Notes under the pieces: model-generated
Seen by the model: only the letters and a program-made list of their open reading frames with translations
What the model was told of the DNA's origin: nothing
Database searches by the model: none
In this document: positions 1 to 4,642 of the stretch, piece after piece
Position numbering within the stretch: position 1 is the stretch's first letter
Layout of the letters: every line of letters begins with the position of its first letter
Made by a program: the position numbers and the translations under genes
Assembly (NCBI GenBank): GCA_004298625.1
Contig: SCSY01000126.1
Location: 1 to 8,250, forward strand
From: Nitrospirota bacterium
Lineage (GTDB): Bacteria > Nitrospirota > Thermodesulfovibrionia > Thermodesulfovibrionales > UBA1546
Direction: 5' to 3'
DNA length: 8,250 bases

Positions 1-1072
1 TCTCTGCCCTGTATCTGCAGCCGCCCCTGCACTGTTCGATAAACTCGCAGTTGCATTTTAATTTGTCAAGTTTTATTGGTTTTATTTTCTGCCGGCATTT
101 TTTTAAGCTGTCTTTAATTGTACCAACATATCTGCCGGAATAGAAAGTGCATTTTGCAATCTTCCCCTCTGCAGTTATCGCCATGAGATGAAGCCCGCAT
201 CCAAAACCTTTTTCCCCTGAATGAATCCCTCCGCCATAGCCATACTTAAGATATTTCCCTGCCTGTTGGGGAGAAAGTTGAAATTCAGTGTTTCTTTTCA
301 GCCTTCCTGTTATGCACGGCACATCAACAGTCCATTCTTTTATCCCGATGTCTCTGAACATCGCGTCCATTTTATCAAAATCTCCGAGGTTCTTAGAGTG
401 GACCATTGTTGAAATTGAGACATCAAGGCCTGAATCAACAGCATCGTTAACGGAACGCAGGGCCTTTTTAAATGTGTCTTTGCCTCTGAGGGAGTCATGC
501 GACTCTTCAAGCCCGTCTATACTTATCTGAAGCTCATCGACGTTGAGTTTTTTTAGGAGACTTTTATTCAGCAACAGGCCGTTTGTGAATAAAATTTTTC
601 TGAAAAAAAACTCTGGCAGCATTTCATTAATTTCTTCTAATTTGCTATGCATTAAGGGCTCGCCGCCGGTGATAAGGACCCTCAGCCCCTGCATCTCTTC
701 GAATTCGGTTAAAATCTTTTGTATCTGCTTTATGAAAAGCTCTGTTGTCCTGCCCTTATCTATATAACAATGCCTGCACTTCAGATTGCACCTGTCTGTA
801 ATCTGAAGTTCAAGGTATCTGAGAGACGGGACAGGAGATTTTCTTGCAGAAGGACGTTTGAGCATAACCCTTTCTTTCGTCAGTATTCCCTCTTTCAGGC
901 AATAATCGAGAAATTCACTCTCTTTGGCTCTGCATCCATTTTTAGAAGCGCATTTTTTCAGGAATTTAAATGCCTCATCATCGAGATTATAAAGTTCATC
1001 TTTTCTGATGTCGTAGACAGACGGGGTTTCGAGCCATTTTAACGCAGCGTATTCAGCAAGAAAATAATTCAT
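1..1072 (-). CDS. Radical SAM/SPASM domain protein (C-terminus beyond window)
   Basis: I translated the complement from the ATG at 1072: 357 codons without a stop before the window edge, so the gene is partial at its 3' end. Residues 1-60 form an N-terminal segment (MNYFLAEYAALKWLE...) that I do not recognise; a small PqqD-like or leader-binding domain is possible but unproven. The radical SAM [4Fe-4S] motif is CNLKCRHC, Cys95/99/102, followed by the GGEP motif near residue 137 and a typical TIM-barrel strand with SIDG. The C-terminal part has the cysteine pattern of a SPASM domain, which binds auxiliary Fe-S clusters: Cys292 (GCG), Cys308 (AKC), then Cys340, 342, 348 and 352 in CNCEFIEQCRGGCRYRA. 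Such enzymes cleave S-adenosylmethionine to start radical chemistry on peptides, enzyme cysteines or haem precursors; the substrate here is unknown. It diverges from a Cys-rich small protein that could be a partner. No Shine-Dalgarno precedes the ATG. Confidence 0.9.
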   Translation of the reverse strand, partial: MNYFLAEYAALKWLETPSVYDIRKDELYNLDDEAFKFLKKCASKNGCRAKESEFLDYCLKEGILTKERVMLKRPSARKSPVPSLRYLELQITDRCNLKCRHCYIDKGRTTELFIKQIQKILTEFEEMQGLRVLITGGEPLMHSKLEEINEMLPEFFFRKILFTNGLLLNKSLLKKLNVDELQISIDGLEESHDSLRGKDTFKKALRSVNDAVDSGLDVSISTMVHSKNLGDFDKMDAMFRDIGIKEWTVDVPCITGRLKRNTEFQLSPQQAGKYLKYGYGGGIHSGEKGFGCGLHLMAITAEGKIAKCTFYSGRYVGTIKDSLKKCRQKIKPIKLDKLKCNCEFIEQCRGGCRYRAE

Positions 1073-1077
1073 GTTTT

Positions 1078-1083
1078 ATTATA
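1078..1083 (-). promoter_or_regulatory. Possible -10 box of the radical SAM gene (leaderless type)
   Basis: On the minus strand the consensus hexamer TATAAT ends five bases before the ATG at 1072. No convincing -35 box lies 16-18 bases upstream, and no Shine-Dalgarno lies between the hexamer and the ATG. If it is used, transcription would begin at or next to the start codon, giving a leaderless mRNA. The call rests on sequence alone. Confidence 0.35.
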
Positions 1084-1108
1084 CAGCACCTATGATATTT
1101 GATATGAT
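1080..1108 (+). promoter_or_regulatory. Possible promoter of the Cys-rich protein gene
   Basis: TATACA (1080-1085) and TATGAT (1103-1108) are spaced by 17 bases, matching a sigma70-type promoter moderately well. The -10 box ends seven bases before the ATG at 1116, so the transcript would be leaderless or nearly so. It overlaps the opposing TATAAT of the divergent radical SAM gene, so the two promoters could not easily be occupied at once. This also argues against a start at 1071, 1092 or 1104, which would place the ATG upstream of or inside the -10 box. Confidence 0.35.
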
Positions 1109-1115
1109 TGAATCA

Positions 1116-1469
1116 ATGGATAAAAAGGAGTTGGAAGCGACCCTTTGCCTGAATTATTGCCCTTACTACAAACCCTTCAAGGACGAAGGGCTTGCCTGTA
1201 ACGGCTTTACCATAGTGGAAAGATTGATGGCCAGGGGAAGGGATATCCCTTTTGGCAGCCCCGCCGGAGACGTCAGCTCCGATACAAAGAAAGCCCTGGT
1301 ACGGGATATATGCAATGCATGCCCCTTTTACATCAGAGACTGTGATTTTACCGCTGGAAAAGAAGATACTCAGCCGTGCGGCGGTTTCTCGTTCCTGGGA
1401 CACCTGCTCGATGCGAAAATTATTACCCTTGACGACATGCATAATATTAACTACACTTTATTCAAATAG
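1116..1469 (+). CDS. Small cysteine-rich protein with two parallel Cys repeats, function unknown
   Basis: A 117-residue protein if started at MDKKELEA; in-frame ATGs at 1071, 1092 and 1104 would add up to 15 residues but lie in the promoter-like divergent gap or overlap the opposing start codon. I do not recognise the family. It contains seven cysteines in two parallel blocks. Block 1 is CLNYCPYYK... ending in CNGFTIVERLM; block 2 is CNACPFYIRDC... ending in CGGFSFLGHLL. Both follow the plan C-x(2-3)-C-P-(Y/F)-Y ... C-(N/G)-G-F-(T/S)-hydrophobic-x-x-(R/H)-L, so the protein looks like an internal duplication. This cysteine spacing would suit Fe-S cluster or zinc binding (inference). There is no signal peptide or membrane segment, so it is probably cytoplasmic. 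It diverges from a radical SAM/SPASM gene and precedes korA by 38 bases, so it could serve either the radical enzyme or the ferredoxin-linked oxidoreductase. Confidence 0.75.
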   Translation: MDKKELEATLCLNYCPYYKPFKDEGLACNGFTIVERLMARGRDIPFGSPAGDVSSDTKKALVRDICNACPFYIRDCDFTAGKEDTQPCGGFSFLGHLLDAKIITLDDMHNINYTLFK

Positions 1470-1495
1470 GCTGATGGCTGACAGCCATCGGCTTA
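1467..1495 (+). repeat. Long hairpin between the Cys-rich gene and korA
   Basis: The stop codon of the Cys-rich gene starts an inverted repeat. The core GATGGCT-GAC-AGCCATC (1473-1489) is a perfect 7-bp stem with a GAC loop. With G-U pairs it extends to about 13 bp (1467-1479 with 1483-1495). No T-run follows on either strand, so it is not a standard intrinsic terminator. It may be an mRNA processing or stability element, or a copy of a dispersed intergenic repeat. It sits where the korA Shine-Dalgarno would be expected. Confidence 0.6.
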
Positions 1496-1507
1496 CAGCT
1501 CAACAAA

Positions 1508-3223
1508 ATGGATTATTCAATAAAAATAGGCGGCGAGGCAGGGCAGGGTATTCAGACCATTGGAGATGCGTTGGCGCGGGTATTTTCCAGATCAGGATAT
1601 CATGTATTTACACATCAGGATTACGAGTCCCGCGTAAGGGGAGGGCATAATTTTTTCCAGATAAGGTTTTCAGACAAGCCGGTTACGTCATCCAGGGAAA
1701 AGATAGACATCCTTGTTGCCCTCGATAGAGAGAGCATCGCAGTTCATGAAAAAGAACTCTCTGAGAACGGACGGATGATATATGATTCTGTATCATTAAA
1801 GCAGAAATACGACAAACCGCAGTTTCTCGACATCCCATTCGAAAATCTTGCAGTGGAGCACGGCGGCAATAAGATAATGGCCAATACAGTTGCAACAGGC
1901 GCAGCACTCGGTATGCTTGGGATCGAGCTCAACATTCTATTCGGGATAATAAAGGAAACATTTGAGAAAAAGGGCGAGGATATCATTAAGGCAAATATGA
2001 ATACAGCTGTTGCGGGGCATGAGTTCGCAGTTAAACAGTGCGCAGGATGTTCTTTCTCAGCAGCGCCTTCATCTAAACCCCGGATGCTTATCGCCGGTAT
2101 TGATGCTATCGGCCTTGGCGCTATCGCTGCGGGCTGCAAATTCTATTCAGCCTATCCAATGACCCCTTCAACCGGCATTATGAACTATATTGCGGGCAAG
2201 GCAAAGGAATACGGGATTATAGTGGAGCAGGCTGAAGATGAAATAGCTGCAATCAACATGGCGTTGGGGGCTTCTTTTGCAGGCGCGCGCGCCATGACCG
2301 GAACTGCCGGAGGCGGCTTTGCATTAATGGTGGAAGGGCTTTCGTTAGCAGGAATGACAGAGACGCCGGTGGTAATCGCGCTGGGACAGAGGCCTGCGCC
2401 TGCAACAGGATTTCCGACAAGGACCGAGCAGGGTGACCTTAACTTCGCACTATATACTGCCCACGGCGAATTCCCGAGAGTTATATTTGCACCCGGGAAC
2501 CCTGAGCAGGCATTTTATCTTACCGGCAAGGCCTTTGATCTTGCGGAAAAATACCAGATACCCGTCATCGTGATGTTCGATACATATCTCGCAGACAGCG
2601 AATGGACGTCAGACGGCTTTGATCCCGGCAAGATAAAGAATACAGATTACAGGCTTCGCGGCGAGGCGTTTAAAAATTTGCCTGAATACAAGAGACATGC
2701 CCTTACTGAGACAGGAGTATCTCCTTTAGCAATCCCCGGAGATTCAAAACACCTTGTTGTTACGGACAGCGACGAGCACGATGAAGAAGGGCATATAGTC
2801 GAAGATGCCGGGACAAGGATAAACATGGTAAACAAGAGATTGTTTAAGAAATTGCCGTTGATAAGACAGGAGATAGAGCCGCCTGTTTTATATGGAGACA
2901 GCAACCCGGAAATAGTTATCCTGGGATGGGGTTCTAATTATGGCGTTATGAAAGAGGCGGCTGATGAGTTGTCGCAGAATAAAAAAATCGCGATGCTTCA
3001 TTTCAGCGAGATTTATCCGTTCCCGCAGGCTGATAAGTTTGATTATCTCAAGGTATTGAGGAACGCAAAACAGACCATCTGCATCGAAAATAACGCAACA
3101 GGGCAGTTTGCGCGGCTTATGAGGGCAGAGACAGGATTCGAGTTCAAGGCTAATATTAACAGGTATGATGGAAGGCCGTTTTTATTGGAAGAATTGGTAG
3201 ATGAGATAAAAAAGAAAATATGA
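1508..3223 (+). CDS. korA: 2-oxoacid:ferredoxin oxidoreductase, fused gamma-alpha subunit
   Basis: 571 residues, the usual length of the two-subunit KorAB type in which the gamma domain is fused ahead of alpha. Residues 1 to about 180 are the gamma domain, with the family signatures GGEAGQG near the start and RGGHNFFQIRFSD. From about 190 comes the alpha pyrimidine domain, with AYPMTPSTGI, an EDEIAAINMALGAS block, TGTAGGG and GQRPAPATGFPTRTEQGDL. A transketolase C-terminal-like domain ends the protein. With KorB it oxidatively decarboxylates a 2-oxoacid (2-oxoglutarate, pyruvate or a branched-chain acid; sequence does not decide which) to the acyl-CoA and CO2 with reduction of ferredoxin in the cytoplasm; the reverse direction serves carbon fixation. 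It starts 38 bases after the Cys-rich gene and has no clear Shine-Dalgarno. It ends in TGA, so TGA works as an ordinary stop in this genome. Confidence 0.93.
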   Translation: MDYSIKIGGEAGQGIQTIGDALARVFSRSGYHVFTHQDYESRVRGGHNFFQIRFSDKPVTSSREKIDILVALDRESIAVHEKELSENGRMIYDSVSLKQKYDKPQFLDIPFENLAVEHGGNKIMANTVATGAALGMLGIELNILFGIIKETFEKKGEDIIKANMNTAVAGHEFAVKQCAGCSFSAAPSSKPRMLIAGIDAIGLGAIAAGCKFYSAYPMTPSTGIMNYIAGKAKEYGIIVEQAEDEIAAINMALGASFAGARAMTGTAGGGFALMVEGLSLAGMTETPVVIALGQRPAPATGFPTRTEQGDLNFALYTAHGEFPRVIFAPGNPEQAFYLTGKAFDLAEKYQIPVIVMFDTYLADSEWTSDGFDPGKIKNTDYRLRGEAFKNLPEYKRHALTETGVSPLAIPGDSKHLVVTDSDEHDEEGHIVEDAGTRINMVNKRLFKKLPLIRQEIEPPVLYGDSNPEIVILGWGSNYGVMKEAADELSQNKKIAMLHFSEIYPFPQADKFDYLKVLRNAKQTICIENNATGQFARLMRAETGFEFKANINRYDGRPFLLEELVDEIKKKI

Positions 3224-3241
3224 TGCAGTTTGATTCATTGC

Positions 3242-3247
3242 AGGAGG
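3242..3247 (+). promoter_or_regulatory. Strong Shine-Dalgarno of korB
   Basis: AGGAGG lies seven bases before the korB ATG, inside the 31-base korA-korB gap. It is the only full-consensus ribosome binding site in the window, in contrast to the genes that appear to lack one. Confidence 0.85.
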
Positions 3248-3254
3248 AAAGATA

Positions 3255-4106
3255 ATGCCGACATTAGAAGACTATAAGGGACAGACGCCGGCGTGGTGTC
3301 CGGGATGCGGAGACTTCGGCATTCTCAATTCATTTAAAAATGCGCTTGTCGAACTCGGCATAGAGCCGCATCAATTCACGATCGTTTCCGGAATCGGGCA
3401 GGCAGGAAAATTGCCGCATTATATGAGATGCAATACCTTTAACGGCCTTCATGGAAGGACCCTTCCTGTTGCAACAGGCATAAAATTAGCCAATCATGAA
3501 ATGCTCGTAATCGCGGTGGCAGGAGACGGCGACTGCTATGGAGAAGGCGGGAACCACCTCAATCATGCTATAAGAAGGAACATTAACGTGAAACTCTTTG
3601 TTCATGACAATCAGATATACGGGCTCACAAAGGGTCAGGCCTCGCCGACAACCATGGAAGGGATGAAGACGAAAAACCAGCCATTCGGTGTTTTCTCGGA
3701 ACCGCTGAATCCTCTGGCCCTTGCAGTGGCGCTCGATTGCAGCTTTGTGGCGAGGGGATTTGCGGCCGACATGGAACAGCTCAAGGGTTTGATGAAGGCT
3801 GCGATAAATCATAAGGGATTCACTCTCGTTGATATCCTTCAGCCATGCGTGACATTCAACAAGATAAATACCTATGACTGGTACAGGCAGAGGGTATATC
3901 ATATAGAGGCTGAGTACAATCCTGAGGACAGGATAAAGGCGTTCGAAAGGGCGCTTGAATGGGGAGACAGGATTCCGACAGGCATTATCTACAGGAACAA
4001 CCGCCAGGTTCTGGAGGAAAGGATACCCGTTATTCTTGATAAGCCGTTGGTGAGGCAGCCATTCGATATTTCAAAGATTGGGACAACCCTGAAAGAATTC
4101 TATTAA
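3255..4106 (+). CDS. korB: 2-oxoacid:ferredoxin oxidoreductase, beta subunit (thiamine diphosphate-binding)
   Basis: 283 residues, normal for KorB-type beta subunits. This subunit carries thiamine diphosphate and the [4Fe-4S] cluster. The TPP/Mg motif is GDGDCYGEGGNH (residues 90-101) followed by RRN and by DNQIYGLTKGQASPTT (118-133). N-terminal WCPGCGDFG supplies Cys15 and Cys18, and QPCVTFN supplies Cys198, all matching known cluster ligands. The third ligand, normally in a GIGC motif, is replaced here: residues 46-49 read GIGQ, with a cysteine ten residues later (Cys59, in YMRCNTF). LHGRTLPVATG follows as in the family. It is translated from a strong Shine-Dalgarno 31 bases after korA and forms the catalytic pair with it. 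Substrate is not decidable from the window. Confidence 0.93.
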   Translation: MPTLEDYKGQTPAWCPGCGDFGILNSFKNALVELGIEPHQFTIVSGIGQAGKLPHYMRCNTFNGLHGRTLPVATGIKLANHEMLVIAVAGDGDCYGEGGNHLNHAIRRNINVKLFVHDNQIYGLTKGQASPTTMEGMKTKNQPFGVFSEPLNPLALAVALDCSFVARGFAADMEQLKGLMKAAINHKGFTLVDILQPCVTFNKINTYDWYRQRVYHIEAEYNPEDRIKAFERALEWGDRIPTGIIYRNNRQVLEERIPVILDKPLVRQPFDISKIGTTLKEFY

Positions 4107-4131
4107 AAAATGATACGCCGGACTGTATAAT
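4103..4131 (+). promoter_or_regulatory. Possible promoter for the four-helix membrane protein
   Basis: TTAAAA (4103-4108), 17 bases, then TATAAT (4126-4131): a good sigma70-type match. The -10 box ends six bases before the ATG at 4138, so a transcript from here would start at about the start codon. It overlaps the last codon and stop of korB, so the membrane gene may have its own promoter besides read-through from korAB. Confidence 0.45.
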
Positions 4132-4137
4132 AGGACT

Positions 4138-4566
4138 ATGATAGACAAAGATATAATAGCAAATCTTAGGCTTGTGCATGGCTCTTATAATGCCCTTATG
4201 ATGATGCTCTTTATTTATCAGGGATGGCTTGGATTAAGGATAAGAAGAGGAAGAATAGCAGGCAACCCGCCGCTCGAAATCATAAAGAGACACAGAAAAA
4301 CAGGGCCGGTCTTTGCGATAATGGGAGTTCTTGGATTTTTTGCAGGGGTTACGCTTATTTATCTCGATTATGGCAGGATATTGAAATACCCCCCGCATTT
4401 TCTCACAGGGCTGTCTATAGTTTTTGCTATAGCTGCTGTTTTCCTTATCTCAAGAAAGATAAAAGGCCTTGATTCAGAGTGGAGAACCCCTCATTTCAGG
4501 CGCGGCATCTTACTTGTCTGCCTGTATCTGGTTCAGGTATTTTTAGGAATAGGAATTCTCTTTTAA
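4138..4566 (+). CDS. Four-helix membrane protein with conserved-type histidines, possibly haem-binding (DUF4079/cytochrome b561-like)
   Basis: 142 residues with four predicted membrane helices at about 15-33, 54-76, 88-105 and 121-141, separated by basic loops (RIRRGR, RHRK, SRKIKG, RR). Four histidines, His14, His52, His87 and His119, each sit at the start of a helix. That arrangement recalls small four-helix b-type cytochromes and the DUF4079 family, where helix-end histidines ligate haem; the resemblance is by pattern only. It may pass electrons at the membrane, which would fit between a ferredoxin-reducing enzyme and a thiol-redox flavoprotein, but this is inference. The gene starts 31 bases after korB. 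AGGA lies only two bases before the ATG, too near for a normal ribosome binding site. Confidence 0.72.
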   Translation: MIDKDIIANLRLVHGSYNALMMMLFIYQGWLGLRIRRGRIAGNPPLEIIKRHRKTGPVFAIMGVLGFFAGVTLIYLDYGRILKYPPHFLTGLSIVFAIAAVFLISRKIKGLDSEWRTPHFRRGILLVCLYLVQVFLGIGILF

Positions 4567-4629
4567 AGGCCGCCTCATCCAATACCGCGTCAAGCACCTT
4601 CATCACTATTAGTATTGTAATTTTTTTGA

Positions 4630-4635
4630 TAGAAT
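4630..4635 (+). promoter_or_regulatory. Possible -10 box of the selenoprotein gene (leaderless type)
   Basis: TAGAAT ends seven bases before the ATG at 4643, and no Shine-Dalgarno lies in between. The -35 region (around 4607-4612) is poor. The call depends on the same spacing recurring before the genes at 1072, 1116 and 4138. Confidence 0.3.
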
Positions 4636-4642
4636 ATCTCTC

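Noticed and set aside
221..1042. Several short plus-strand open frames (60-107 residues) in the first kilobase
   Set aside because: They lie opposite the radical SAM/SPASM gene, whose minus-strand translation has clear conserved motifs; the plus-strand frames show none.
1071..1115. A start of the Cys-rich gene at 1071, 1092 or 1104
   Set aside because: These starts overlap the divergent ATG or fall within the -10-like sequence, and the added residues show no recognisable pattern; 1116 is preferred, though not proven.
1508..3223. Genome-wide recoding of TGA (to Trp or Gly)
   Set aside because: korA ends at its normal family length with TGA, directly before the korB ribosome binding site, and tryptophans elsewhere use TGG.
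4601..4627. Intrinsic terminator before the selenoprotein gene (a run of seven or more T at 4621)
   Set aside because: Only a weak ATTA/TAAT pairing precedes the T-run; there is no GC-rich stem.
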